A stretch of DNA of 64,000 bases from the NCBI GenBank assembly GCA_032209605.1, contig JASFXZ010000038.1, forward strand, positions 1,674,001 through 1,738,000, read 5' to 3'. Source of the DNA: Mactromeris polynyma. Lineage: Eukaryota > Mollusca > Bivalvia > Venerida > Mactridae. The stretch's first letter is position 1; every line of letters starts with the position of its first letter. The notes below the pieces were generated by a model. That model saw only the letters and a program-made list of their open reading frames with translations. It searched no databases and was not told where the DNA came from. Below, one piece after another: positions 45,717 through 56,990 of this stretch. Position numbers and translations under genes: made by a program.

Positions 45717-47573
45717 GATTTCTCTAAAAACACAAAAACGTAATTTTGACCTTGGCATTTTGATATTTGTAGCGAAATTCTTAGCAATCTTAAGAAGTAT
45801 TACAGACAACGTATACAATAATTACTAAACTTTTGCAAATACCAGTACTTCACAATAATGAGTGAAAAAAAATGCAGAATAGGTACGACCGCCTTGACAG
45901 ACTGGAGCACCTCCCACATATACAGACAAAGGAGATGGGAGGAGTCAGACATGGGGAGGCAATACACTGCACACATTTATCTTGCTCAAGTAAATCTGGA
46001 AAGGTGTAAAGCATGTGAGGTCGCATTGACAAATTAAAACTACCTGACAGTTCCGGACAGAACAGAAATGACACACGCGTTGAGGCAGGCACAGTTGCAC
46101 GTTTTATTCAAAACTTTATTTTATTCTAGACTGGGACGAATTTGATATATCCGTGGTTCTTATTTGATTTTGATGCGCGTGGATGTTCAAGCTGTTATCT
46201 TTGTCTGTGGTTCCAGTTATATCGTAACCACATCCAAGAATGTTCCAACAATCATGATTGTTAATGCACCTCATTGGCGACTGAAAATGATGCGTACGTG
46301 ATTTTTCCTCATTACCTTAATTACGTGCTTAATGAGACGGACACTTATCAGTTTGCTGTAAATGAAGGTCGATCGTGTTGATGAAATATTTACTGATCAA
46401 GTAAACAAATCCGCCATTTTATGTTTTGAGATTCTGCACTTTAGTATGACAAAGTGTTCTGAATGGAGGAATGTGCCATCGAGTTCTTTTAGATAGTTAA
46501 AATTATTTGAATGAAACTATAATTGAAATTATTAAAGCATCATGATGTTTTGTTCATTTATTATTCCAGAATACACGCATAACTGTTGAAATGTTTTCAC
46601 CTTTTTGAAAATATCATTACTTAGCCCCTACACTTTTGGAAATTGGCATTTTTAGAGAATTTTGTTATACGCTCTATGTGAAAGAAGGTGAAACTTTTAA
46701 AACTAGATTCGAACCAAGAAGATGTTTCGTTAGAATACATATTTTAGACTAAATAAAAGAGTGGAACTTGTAGAATACTGAAATAACTGTTAAAAGAGTC
46801 TAGTAATTAGACAAAGCATTAACATTTACGTTTGGAATTATTTTCCTATAATCTATTAATCAAAACTGGTAGTGCTGGATACTCTACTATATCGATTTTC
46901 GGGCCATTCTCAAGGGAGGCAATCCACTGCAATAAGTCAAAAGGCATTGAAAGCTGGGTATTATTGCAAGATATTAGGTGAATAGTCTGCCTTTTAAGAT
47001 ATCCATAGTCTTCCGCCCATAATGTCTACTTCATTTGGTACTGTGGAAAAGATCTGTTCTTTTGACTTGGAGATTGTTTTTATGACGCACAACTTCGTAG
47101 ATTATTTTGAATTCTGAACCGTAATATATCATAAACAAGGGAATGGTACATGATCTTAATCTACAGGGATTGTGTTAAATTCATATCTTTGTGAATATTA
47201 TACGACACTTCTGATGGTCGTCTGACCGCCTTCTTGCCAACTCATGTCAGAATGACGTAGATATAACGTTCACTTGAACCGTAAATAGTCTTAATAATGA
47301 CTTATCTTTATTTTAAGATAAAGACACTACTTAAAGTAACCAGGCAACCCTTGTTAGCATAACATATCTGCACTAAGTAACACGATCCCAGTTTCGAAAC
47401 GGTGTATTAAATCACCCGGTGCTGCTTGGCTAAAAATAAATATTTTAGAATAATTTATTGAATAGTTTTCGGAAAAAAGAATGTTTCTTGGATTCTGTAT
47501 GTTTGAATTATACTTTCTTGAATTTTCCCCCACGAGTCTTCTTATTTTATTTAACATCATTTTTACGTCATAT
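45717..47573. other. Non-coding, no feature recognised
   Basis: AT-rich; open frames lack motifs or splice borders. Confidence 0.35.
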
Positions 47574-47677
47574 ACAGCGAAACCTGCGTATTAAAACCAC
47601 CTAGAATCTCGACCTAAGTTATGGGGTGGTCTTATTTACGAGTTGATTTAAGGAAGAATATAAGGTTAATGAAAATA

Positions 47678-47846
47678 CAGTAAAACCTCAATAATAAGAC
47701 CATTTTGGGACCCTGGTCTTATTATTGATGTGATCTCAATATTGAGGTAGAATAAAAAGTTAATAGTGAAAATGGACTTGAAAATTGCGTTCTTAATTCT
47801 GAGGTGACCCTACTATTGAGTTGGTCTCTTTGTGAGGTTTTTGCTG
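47678..47846 (-). mobile_element. TA-flanked MITE of the CAGTRAAACCTC family, copy 2
   Basis: Starts CAGTAAAACCTCAATAATAA after TA (47676-47677) and ends GAGGTTTTTGCTG before TA (47847-47848). Reverse complement of 24480-24650. A further end of the same kind (CAGCGAAACCTGCG) lies at about 47576. Confidence 0.75.
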
Positions 47847-48478
47847 TACATATTATTAGTGTGGTGGTCTTAGAGTGAGGTTATAATGTACTTAACACTA
47901 AGTCTTGATATTCAGTACATTGATGTGATCGGAACTTAAAGCGTTATGACTTAGTTTATCTAACTCATGTATGCAAACACTTCTTTAACAAGTTGATAAG
48001 GAATGAAACTTTTGCCGAAGAATTAATTTTATTCCACTGAATTTGATATAATTTGAGAGAAATAAGACATTTTAATACCAGACGTTCCTCTACGAAACTT
48101 TACTTCACTTAATTACTCCAGACACAAACTGAAAGGTATAGAACGTGTTTACTATCGTTGTTATGACTACAAACTTGCCAATACCAAACTTATAGTACGC
48201 CTTTTTGAAATGCAATTGGTGATTTGAAAAATATGAAATGCTGCTTTGATTTGGGGTAAACTATTGCAATTTTGAAACCCTACGAATGAGTACTGTTAAG
48301 AAAAACTTTAGTATATGAATTTAAATAATGGTGCTTGTGAACCTGAAATGTTGTTAGTGTGAACAAAATATGTAACAAGAAGAATCGAAGATGAACTTAA
48401 TGAGAAAGTCTTCAAAAAACAATATAAACAAGGCTTTGCTGAGTTTTAATCGGTTTAGACGAAGAGTGTAATAAATAA

Positions 48479-48600
48479 TGAACACGAATGTTAGATTCTA
48501 TTTAAGACACAACAGCAGAAACAGCTAATTTTCATCAAAACATTACCTTGAACTCCTATCTGCATGTAAAGTTTGGTGTGTAATTCGGTCCTTGGTGAAC
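48479..48600 (+). repeat. Dispersed repeat R2, copy 2
   Basis: Aligned with 13782-13885; see that entry. The terminal hairpin is not conserved here. Confidence 0.65.
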
Positions 48601-48699
48601 AAATGCTGATGAAATAAAAAGTAAATCCTACAGTTTTCTTTGTTTATTTTTAAAACAAAAGATACCAGTGAAAAAGATATAACAGGTCATATTCAAATT

Positions 48700-49010
48700 A
48701 ACAAGACAATAATTGTCAATGAAATTAAGTACACAACAAACTTAGTATTTAGCAATGTCAAAATTACTTTATGTCTCCGTTCAGTAAAAAAAAGTTACAA
48801 CCAATTCTGTATGATCAATATCTGCACATTTTGTTGACTATTTGCAAATAAAATCTTTTTTGTTCAGTAAATGTTTACACGAACAAAAGCAAACATTTAC
48901 TGACAACTTCTTGTATCAAAGTCTAATTGATACATCAAGATTATAAGTGGGTTTAATGCAGGAATTGGTGTAAGATATTCATACTTATAATCCGCTGACT
49001 AATGCTATGA
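48700..49010 (-). pseudogene. Decayed 3' end of an NLR-like gene, fragment 1
   Basis: On the minus strand, 48897-49000 matches the last codons of the NLR gene ending at 57314. DYKYEYLTPIP corresponds to DYMSEYLTSIP, and LDFDTRSCQ-stop to LEFETTSCQ-stop. Downstream, 48700-48896 matches the region after the NLR stop (CTCCGTTCAGTAAAAAAAAG, ACATTTTGTTG). Only about 35 codons can be traced before similarity fades; no NACHT part is present nearby. It is a relic of a duplicated gene. Confidence 0.7.
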
Positions 49011-49094
49011 CTAACTAGATACCGAAGGGCAACATGTCCAGCCCGTCAAGTCAAGAGATTAAGATAATACGGTTATATAATGTTATACAATATA

Positions 49095-49740
49095 TTACAC
49101 CCATTTTTACTTTTGACTTCTAAGTGTGATATTGACCTGGTAGGGTACCAGTCTTGCACAAAAAGATGCTGATATTTGTGCCAAGAAATTTGAAAATCCC
49201 CCAATAAATGACAGTTATATAGTCCGGAAAAGAAGTTTTTATTTTTTTGTCATTTGACCTCCAAGTGTGACCTTGACCTTTGAGCTACGGACATGGGTCC
49301 TGCGTGCAACACACATTCTCATCATGGTGAACATTTGTGCCAAGTAATTCTAAAATCTCCCAATAGATGACAGTGTTATGGTCAGGACAATATTTTTACA
49401 CCCATTTTTGACATTTGACCTCCAAGTGTTACATTGACCGTTGAGCTACGGACCTGGGTCTTGCGCGGGACAAAACGTCTCATCATGGTGAACGTTTTTT
49501 ACCAAGTAATTTGAAAATCCCTCCTTAGATGACTCTGTAATGTTCCGGACAAGATGTTTAAGTCACATTTTTGACATTTGACCTCTAAGTGTGACCTTGA
49601 CCTTTGAGGTACAGACATGGGTTTTGCACGCAACACTCCGTCATCATGGTGAACATTTGTGCCAAGTCATTTGAAAATACTCTAGTAAGTGACAAAGTAA
49701 CGGTCCTGACAAAGAAAATCCGGACCGTCATTGTGGCGAC
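49095..49740. repeat. 160-bp tandem repeat, four diverged units
   Basis: Anchors such as GACCTCCAAGTGTGACCTTG at 49256, 49417 and 49580 (a shorter first unit at 49115) give a period of 161-163 bp. Each unit also has GAGCTACGGACMTGGGTC, TCATCATGGTGAACATTTGT and TTTGAAAATCCC. Repeats of this type are common in bivalve intergenic DNA (general knowledge, not checked here). Confidence 0.88.
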
Positions 49741-49819
49741 TATGTCGAGCTCACCGAAAGCGGGATCGACAACAAAAATCATCAACAAATAGCAAAAATC
49801 TACTTTTTTGAAATTTTAA

Positions 49820-50017
49820 ATTGAACCATAAATCATCTTGTAGGAAATGTTTTAACTAAGAGAATGCACATTCACACGATATGTTTCCGTTCAGTAATAA
49901 AAGGTCCATGCAACATCTGCGCATTTTGTTGACGTTTTCATCAAAGTTTGTTTAGAAAATCATATTTTTACCTGAAATGTTTACAGAAACAAAAGCAAAC
50001 ATTTACTGACAACTTCT
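49820..50017 (-). pseudogene. Decayed 3' end of an NLR-like gene, fragment 2
   Basis: Keeps only the last codons (RSCQ-stop, minus strand at about 49996-50011) and the downstream region. CATCTTGTAGGAAATG, ATATGTTTCCGTTCAGTAA and TTACAGAAACAAAAGC match 57134-57303 in order. Confidence 0.65.
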
Positions 50018-50330
50018 AAGAAATAAATTGTTTAGCTAGCATAGGAAAGTTAACCAGTGGAGTTGTCAATATAAAATAAAAACGAGCGTAGTAATGACAA
50101 CTCCACGAGATATCTATCCGACTTAGACCACGTGACTAGCCACACACGAAAATCCCGTGTAAATCGTACTCAAAACTACCATATACATGTATAATATTAT
50201 CCCATAGATTATTTGCTCGGCCTAAGGCACGACTTGCACGGGTTTCACAATATCAAATAGACAGTAAGAAGGTTATGTCCGAATACGGATTGGCTAACTG
50301 GGGATAACCGTGGTCTAACATATTGATGTA

Positions 50331-50474
50331 CAGTGGGATCTCGTTTATTCGAAAATATTCGAATACTACGTATCATCCGAAATAAATATCAGATCTACTT
50401 AGCTGCTTCAAATCAAATTAAAACCATGTCTTATTCGAAATTAAATTCGAATTCGAATGAACGAAGTCCGACTG
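50331..50474 (+). mobile_element. TA-flanked MITE of the CAGT-GGA-TTCG family, copy 2
   Basis: 144 bp, CAGTGGGATCTCGTTTATTC at the left, CGAATGAACGAAGTCCGACT and G at the right, TA on both sides (50329-50330, 50475-50476). Confidence 0.78.
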
Positions 50475-50476
50475 TA

Positions 50477-51392
50477 TTTTGTTTTAAACGGCAATTTTGT
50501 TTCATAGATTGTATGATTGGATGGAATATTATGCAAACAAAAGTAGAAAACACTTTTTTACTAAGTTTACTACGGAAACAAATTTTATGAAAATAAAATA
50601 ACAAAAATCAATCAAACGTTTGGCGTACGATACATCTTTTTGTAAGCGAACTGTTTTCAAGTTATTCAACAAAATTTAAAGTCCCATCTTAAACCGCATT
50701 TCAAACCCGTTCAGTTCATGTAAACGCAGAAAAATATTTTTCATTAAATTGATCACATCGGCTCCTTTCACTACCATGGTAACGCTCACCCGACACATTC
50801 CATTGAGACGTTATGTCATTTTTGTTTAAAGTGTATGTATCTCAACAATTATATTGCTCTTGATCATGAAAATTCGCCATAACGTCATGTACAGCAAACG
50901 TGACGTTATGTGTGCAAATTTTACGTCATTTGAGCGTTAGATGCAAACATTAACAAGTTTCACTGAGCACCGGTTACAACGTTTACGACGTCAAAATAAC
51001 GTCACCAACCCACACATAAGTTCGGGCTGTTATCAAGTTTAGCTAAGAATAACGGAAGGCGCCGACAGAAACTTACAAGATAGTTTAGACCACAAGTATA
51101 AAGGATAAAGTCAGTCGCACTCTAGTTTTTGAGTGACACAAACGTTTCTGTGACAGGTACGAAAGTCTAGAAGACGACAAGGCATAGGGAAAAAGAAACA
51201 AACATGGAGCGATGTTGATTACGTAAGTCGCTGACGCATTGAGTACAGACCAGCGGCTGACAGTAAGAGCACTTTCTGAGAAGTTTGACGATGGCTATGG
51301 AACAATACACAAGACTGTCTAAGGTTTGTACATTAATATATTTGGAAACTAAATAGAAATAGCTTAAATCTGTAGTGATGTGGGGTTAGACG
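50477..51392. other. Non-coding, no feature recognised
   Basis: Contains TATAAA at about 51096 and an ATG followed by ten codons and GTTTGT at 51333. Too little to call a promoter or first exon. Confidence 0.3.
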
Positions 51393-51471
51393 GCCGCCCA
51401 GTTCGCTCAGTCGGTAGAGCTCCGTATTAGTGTTTAGGTTGTCGTGGGTTCGAGCCCCGCATCAGGCGCAC
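51393..51471 (+). mobile_element. tRNA-derived sequence (pseudo-tRNA or SINE head)
   Basis: GTTCGCTCAGTCGGTAGAGC is a good D-arm/A-box and GTGGGTTCGAGCCCCGC a good T-arm/B-box. The acceptor pairs at only about 5 of 7 positions and the anticodon stem does not form. Not a functional tRNA. Confidence 0.6.
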
Positions 51472-51479
51472 TTTTCCCC

Positions 51480-52838
51480 CTTGATTTTCTATAAATCTAA
51501 ACTACTATATCGAGTTCAATTTTTTTCTATTCTTGCAAATGAGGAACCGTAGATACCAAATTATACAATTAACGAAGAAAAAACGAACTGAGCAATTTGT
51601 GTTCATCATAAGCAAGTGCAATGTACGCTCAACATTACTTTACATGTCTACTTACTTATAAGTAGGAATTTATGTAAATAAATAATGCATGCAGGAACAT
51701 GCACGATGGGTCCCCAGACTACTAAAAGATCATAAGAAGGAACGCCGTGTCCTCGATTCAAGGACCTTTCGATGGAAGTACAAACTGGAGAGTGACATTT
51801 GTTATCAATATAGATTATGACTCTGCATGGTACCTGGACATTTTCAAACAGTGGATTCATCACCGCCCCCGATTTGCACAGTCAATCTCATCGCAGCGGT
51901 TATCTTCCCTTGCAGTACAGCAATAACCACTGCCATCACAAAAGTCACGTGATGATGGTTGGTTGGACAAAATAGCGGATCCGAAGATGAAACTCACGTG
52001 ATGATGGATGGTTATTTTGAAATATTTTGGAAATATTATTTTTTTTAACTTTTCATACCACCAAACATCTTATATGTTTGAAATTAAGATATCTAGATAT
52101 AAATTGTCAACTAAAATTAAATAAATGGAAAATATATTTTGTCAAAAATCTTGACGAAAAGTTCGCCTATAACTATAAGGGGAGATCACTGCGTATGAGA
52201 TTGGTGTACAGTATGATGGATAGTACTTCAAAAAAATATTAACAACAAACGTCACGAAGAAGTGTCGTTGACGTCGTCCTGTGGTATTGACCGTGTGTCG
52301 GGTCCTCCCTAGTGCCCATCTATAAAATCTTGTGACTTTTGATCCGTTCGTACTATTGGGCTAATATTTTCACTGTATATAGCGATAACATTCCGCTTTT
52401 TAGTTGATGTATTTTTATTGAGAATAATTGATCCATTTTTTTTCTATGAAAACAATCCTGTTAGTTTGGATCATCCCTCTTATATAATAGCATTGCTGAA
52501 ATTAAATATAAAATCAGAATCTGTTAAAATATTAATGAACAAAAGTACGGAAGCCAAAATATGACACTATTCTACAAGACATTGCTTTGCGATGATTACG
52601 TACAGGGGCGTAGTTTCCTATAAACCGTGTAGTTTATAAAAAACAACTGGACATATTTACTGATGAGCTTTGACTGCAGTAAGCGACAATATTTATGATT
52701 CAAATGAATGTAACCGTGAAGTGTCGATGTTAACTTGTCAGTATAATATTAAACGCTTCAGGTCGCTTCAGGTCAATTCGGCATAATGTAGTTAAGATTC
52801 TTACAATGGAAATACCTGGTTAGCTCTTGTGAGCAGTA
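51480..52838. other. Non-coding, no feature recognised
   Basis: AT-rich. A short repeated phrase, CACGTGATGATGG, occurs at about 51947 and 51993. Nothing coding is supported. Confidence 0.35.
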
Positions 52839-53271
52839 TACGAAGGTTGTCCGGAAAGTTCGTAGACAGTCTTTATTTTTTCCTTACACACGATATTTCA
52901 ATGCTTAGTTTTACATCACACAATTCTTTGACATTCATTTTTTCATGGAGTTAAAGTATATTTGTAATTATGACAACGGTACCTGTGTTATTGTTTCCAT
53001 AGCAACCTCATATGGGTATATCTAGAGCACGCTAAAATAGGAACTTTTATCCGATATAGTACAGTTGTAAAAATCACGGACATAGGTCCGTGTTAAAATG
53101 AGTCATTTTTACATAAAAGTAGTGGCAATGATATAGAAAAGTCTTGATGACATGACGTTCATTACAGACGTCATGTTGTTATGATTTGAACGACCTCGTA
53201 TTAAAAATGAGCATTTTGCAAGACACGGTTTGAAGCGTTCATGAATGAAAGTTCGCAATCATGACGATGTT

Positions 53272-53371
53272 AGACGTTAGGGCGGAGCAGCTAGTTATTG
53301 AAAGTTTTGTGTAGAACTCGGAAAAACAGCTGTGGAATCTAGAAACTTTGTGATGGGAGAGAAAAAACTTA
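53272..53371 (+). pseudogene. Mariner transposase, N-terminal remnant (frameshifted)
   Basis: The first frame reads MTMLDVRAEQLVIESF and hits a stop. A second frame, overlapping it by one codon, continues with FCVELGKTAVESRNFVMG, the helix-turn-helix start of mariner transposases (compare the family's F-C-x-x-L-G-K-T-A-x-E-S). One frameshift separates the two. Coding ability is lost. Confidence 0.7.
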
Positions 53372-53409
53372 AGATTATTCACCTTACAGTCTCGCATGGA
53401 TTTCGCCGT

Positions 53410-53560
53410 TTTCCCCCTTATAAAGTCACAACTTCGGGGTAGAAAATTCAGAAACTTTTATGAACTCAGAGCCGCTACCCCACACAAATTTCCTCAGGTG
53501 TATAACAAGAGGGTAGATAGGCAGATAAAATGCAATGGTGAATATTTCGAGAAAGAGTAA
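53410..53560 (+). pseudogene. Mariner transposase, C-terminal remnant
   Basis: In one frame: IKSQLRGRKFRNFYELRAAT, then VYNKRVDRQIKCNGEYFEKE and TAA. This matches the family's C-terminal pattern (L-K-S-x-L-R-G-R-x-F, R-x-x-K-C-I-x-x-x-G-E-Y-F-E-K). The DDD/DDE catalytic region between this and the N-terminal remnant is absent. Confidence 0.8.
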
Positions 53561-53994
53561 ACATTCTGACAGATTGACGATCTTTGTGTCATGTATAAGT
53601 ACGTTGTGGCGTGCTCCACTGTAGCTTATATGACTATAAACTGCTGTAATTTGTGAACGAAAATGGTTGAGTGTTTGAATATCCATTCATAATACATGCG
53701 TGCATACCTAGAATGTTGTTTCTTCTTTTTTAAATAATTATTATTGCCTGTAACAGTATGTGTCTACGAACTTTCCGGACAATTCTCGTATGATGCAAAC
53801 ACGATCAGGCGATCAGAGATTGATACAGACATATGTATAGTTAAGTACAAATTACCAGTTAATGATATGACTGTATCAATATACTTTGTGATGTGTACTC
53901 TAACCAATCGGATTAGTATATACTCACACGGTTATCAAACAAAAACAAGACGAAATTGTTTTTAAGGTTGAAGTAAATATGACTTATCCAAAAC

Positions 53995-54225
53995 CCCATC
54001 CTGTTAGCTCAGCTGATAGAGCGAAGGGCTGTAACCCGGGAGGTCCCGATTCGTCTCCAGGGAGGGACAGGTCGTGTCTATCCATGACTTTGGCTACGGT
54101 CATTTGCCCTCCATCTCTAATTCTTGTAGAGAAGTTGTCAGCTGCTTGCGGAAAGGCAAGTTAGTATTGGTTGATAAGTAATTGCTGGAAATCTGGTTAG
54201 GTCAATTGACCGCATTATACAACTG
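53995..54225 (+). mobile_element. tRNA-derived SINE, family 3, copy 2
   Basis: Head CTGTTAGCTCAGCTGATAGA (A-box), core GAGAAGTTGTCAGCTGCTTG at 54129, then GGTTAGGTCAATTGACCGC. It aligns with the intronic copy at 22962-23285 and keeps the A-box that the other lacks. Confidence 0.75.
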
Positions 54226-54539
54226 AAACGCTGTAGACAAAATTAATAGTTTTACACCAGATAGAACAAGCAAACAAACTCTTATAACGTCTAGTTTAAA
54301 CTTATACTTCGACTGAGCGGAACGAAACGACAAGGATGCACAACTACACTTATTACTTTTTACTAAATCCTGTAAAGTTTGGCTGAAATCAAACTAGCAG
54401 TATAGAAGTGGACGGACTGACGAACGCCGAAGACAAAATAAATGTCTTCCTCTCTCACAAAATAAGAATATTTACTCATACTGATTTCCTAGAAACTTGC
54501 AAGACACTGGAGTACATCAGAACCGAGCACCAGTCGGAA

Positions 54540-54895
54540 CATCACTCGGCCATTTCCGTAAAAATAAAGTTATTTTCCATTATTTGACTGTTTGACTTAT
54601 TTCTGAGTCCAAATGACAATGGACGTGACCAAAATTTTCTTGAGTCAAGAATTCTAAGCAAATATCATCAGCATTGGGCCCAAATTTGACAACTCAAGTG
54701 TCTACAGACAAAATGTGGATGGACATCGCACGCCTTGACGATGGACACCCATCTATCCTAAAAGATCATCATGAGCTAAAATGCCAATTCATTCTGATAA
54801 AGGTCAACAACTCTGATTTCACAGAGTGTAGAGGGATGCCAAACCCCCATGTAGCATGTTTGAAGACAGATCATGATATATAAACGACACAAAAT
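54540..54895 (+). repeat. Probable dispersed bivalve-type repeat
   Basis: TCTACAGACAAAATGTGGAT, GGACACCCATCTATCCTAAA and TCATCATGAGCTAAAATG are phrases I associate with common bivalve intergenic repeats. This is by memory of the family, and no second copy is in the window. The open frame at 54674-54883 is not called a gene. Confidence 0.4.
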
Positions 54896-54999
54896 TTGTC
54901 GGTTTGACAGATGGGCAAAGGTAAATCACACTCAGTAGTGTGGGCACATAAACTTGGAGACTATATTTATTCCTGAAATCTAAATGTTTGCGATTACAG

Positions 55000-55220
55000 G
55001 ACCTCGGTTTGACGAGACAAAGCATAGACACAATATTTAGTTGTTACTGGGAACGTAGTCCAGCCACGGACGTCACATTTCTATACTGTCGCTGTACGAA
55101 CGACGCGTGTAAAAGTCGGAGTACAGAGACATGTATGCGGGGCTACTGGGAACGCAACACAGGCGTCAAACCCACTACCTCAAGATTAACAGCCTTCAAG
55201 TGCAGATCAGAATATACACA
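55000..55220 (+). CDS. Candidate internal exon of an unrecognised cysteine-rich gene
   Basis: Open for 73 codons between TTTGCGATTACAG and GTAAGA. It encodes a Cys-rich segment: IFSCYWERSPATDV, YCRCTNDACKSRSTETC, MRGYWERNTG and AFKCRSEYT. The duplicated G/C-Y-W-E-R phrase and Cys spacing look protein-like, but no family was recognised and partner exons were not found. A possible next exon from 55261 (CRFWKCSPD) runs into repeat-like DNA. Confidence 0.35.
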
Positions 55221-55597
55221 GTAAGACGTGGAAGTGATCATTGTTCTAATTTAAATGCAGCTGCAGGTTTTGGAAATGTAGCCCGGACATCAAAATGCAA
55301 CCGTATGGACGGACAGACAGTGCAATAAGATATGCCTCCCTTAGAGGACGCAGAGAACAGAATATGAGAACAACTATACTGGTAGTTTGATAACAAATGA
55401 TATATTTCTAAACTAACACATGGTATACTGATAATCATCAATATTCTAAGAATAAAATAGCACAATAATTAAGCAATAAGTAAACATCAAAGAAACTTTG
55501 AGCAATAAAATGACTTTCTGCATTCGAACAAAGCATGAGAATATACATCTAAAATACAACATGAAATATTAACCACATCGTTCAAAAACTGTAGCTA

Positions 55598-56515
55598 CAG
55601 TAAAACATCTCTGAAGCGGTCCTCTCTTGATCAACACCCTATCTTCAGCTACACAGTAACTACAATGTAACCTTTATAAAAAGTGGCCCTCTCTTGATAA
55701 ACACCCTCTCTTCAACTACACAGTAACTACAATGTACAATGTTACCTGCAGAAAGAGGTATTCTCTTGATCAACACCCTCTCTTCAACTACACAGTAACT
55801 GCTATGTAACATCAAGAAAGAGGCATTCTCTTGATCAACACCCTCTCTTCAACTACACATAAACTGCAATGTAACCTCTAAAAAGCCGCCCTCTCTTGAT
55901 CAACACCCTCTTTTCAACTACACAGTAACTGCTATGTAACATCTAGAAAGAGGCATTCTCTTGATCAACACCCTCTCTTCAACTACACAGTAACTGCAAT
56001 GTAACCTCTAAAAAGCGGCATTCTCTTGATCAACACCCTCTCTTCAACTACACAGTAACTGCTATGTAACCTCTAAAAAGCAGCATTCTCTTGATCAACA
56101 CCCTCTCTTCAACTACACATTAACTGCTATGTAACCTCTAAAAAGCGGCATTCTCTTGATCAACACCCTCTCTTCAACTACACAGTAACTGCTATGTAAC
56201 CTCTAAAAAGCGGCATTCTCTTGATCAACACCCTCTCTTCAACTACACAGTAACTGCTATGTAACCTCTAAAAAGCGGCATTCTCTTGATCAACACCCTC
56301 TCTTCAACTACACAGTAACTGCTATGTAACCTCTAGAAAGAGACACTCTCCTGATCAACACCCTCTCCTCAACTACTCAGTATCTACAGTGCAACCTCTC
56401 GAAAGCGTCCCTGTCATGATCAACACCCTCTATTCAACAACACACTGAGTATAGCGCAACCTCTCGACAGAGGCCCTCTCTTGATCAGCACCCTCTATTA
56501 AACCACACACTAAAT
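55598..56515. repeat. 65-bp tandem array (about 14 units)
   Basis: Unit: CTCTTGATCAACACCCTCTC, TTCAACTACACAGTAACTGC and TATGTAACCTCTAAAAAGCG, plus GCATT. The period is 65 bp (for example AACTACACAG at 55981 and 56046). It begins at TACAGTAAAACATCTCTGAA, the end sequence of the CAGTRAAACCTC MITE family, so it seems to be an expansion inside such an element. Confidence 0.92.
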
Positions 56516-56899
56516 TGTGCATGGAAGGGTTATGCAAAACAAACACTTTTTTAAGGATGACCCATGGTAATTCTCAAATGCATACATTTGACTTGAAATC
56601 ATTATCAGTACATTTATGATTCAATGCAAACAGTGATTGATTTGCTCAATGTACAAAACTATGAGGACACAATAAATGACAATCAATTATTTCAATCATG
56701 CATGTATAGACAATAGTTTTCAAGCATCAATATTTTGTCACCAGTGTAACATTGTAACTCATCAGTATAAAGTGACCATAACGACTTTTTACGAACTTTT
56801 CCACAATCACAAAAATAAACGTAACATCAGAACATATACAATCAATGGCTGTGTTGGTTTTTTACATTTTGTCAACATTTCAATAATATACAAGGGTTA

Positions 56900-56990
56900 T
56901 TTGAACAATCTAGTGTCCCTGGGTTACCCACCATTACCAACTTGTACTTCCGGAAGCAACTGACAGCTTCCCTACATGAATCAGACATGG
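56900..56990 (-). mobile_element. SINE family 3 core fragment
   Basis: CTTCCGGAAGCAACTGACAG, followed by CTTCCC, is the reverse of the family core. The rest is not clearly alignable. Confidence 0.45.

Larger units (their letters stand above)
52841..53788 (+). mobile_element. Internally deleted mariner-like DNA transposon
   Basis: About 950 bp bounded by TA (52839-52840 and 53789-53790). Terminal inverted repeats of about 28 bp share TTGTCCGGAAAGTTCGTAGA, with CGAAGG at the left tip and CGAGAA at the right. Inside are remnants of the two ends of a mariner transposase in the same orientation, but the catalytic centre is missing. It is a deletion derivative that could only move with transposase supplied elsewhere. 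Confidence 0.85.

Noticed and set aside
51296..51333. First coding exon (ATG plus ten codons and GTTTGT) with TATAAA upstream
   Set aside because: Too short; the TATA-to-start spacing is uninformative and no following exon in frame was found.
51393..51471. Functional tRNA gene
   Set aside because: D- and T-arms look good but the anticodon stem does not form and the acceptor has mismatches; better read as a SINE head or pseudo-tRNA.
54674..54883. 69-codon open frame
   Set aside because: It lies in sequence that resembles a common bivalve intergenic repeat and has no domain.
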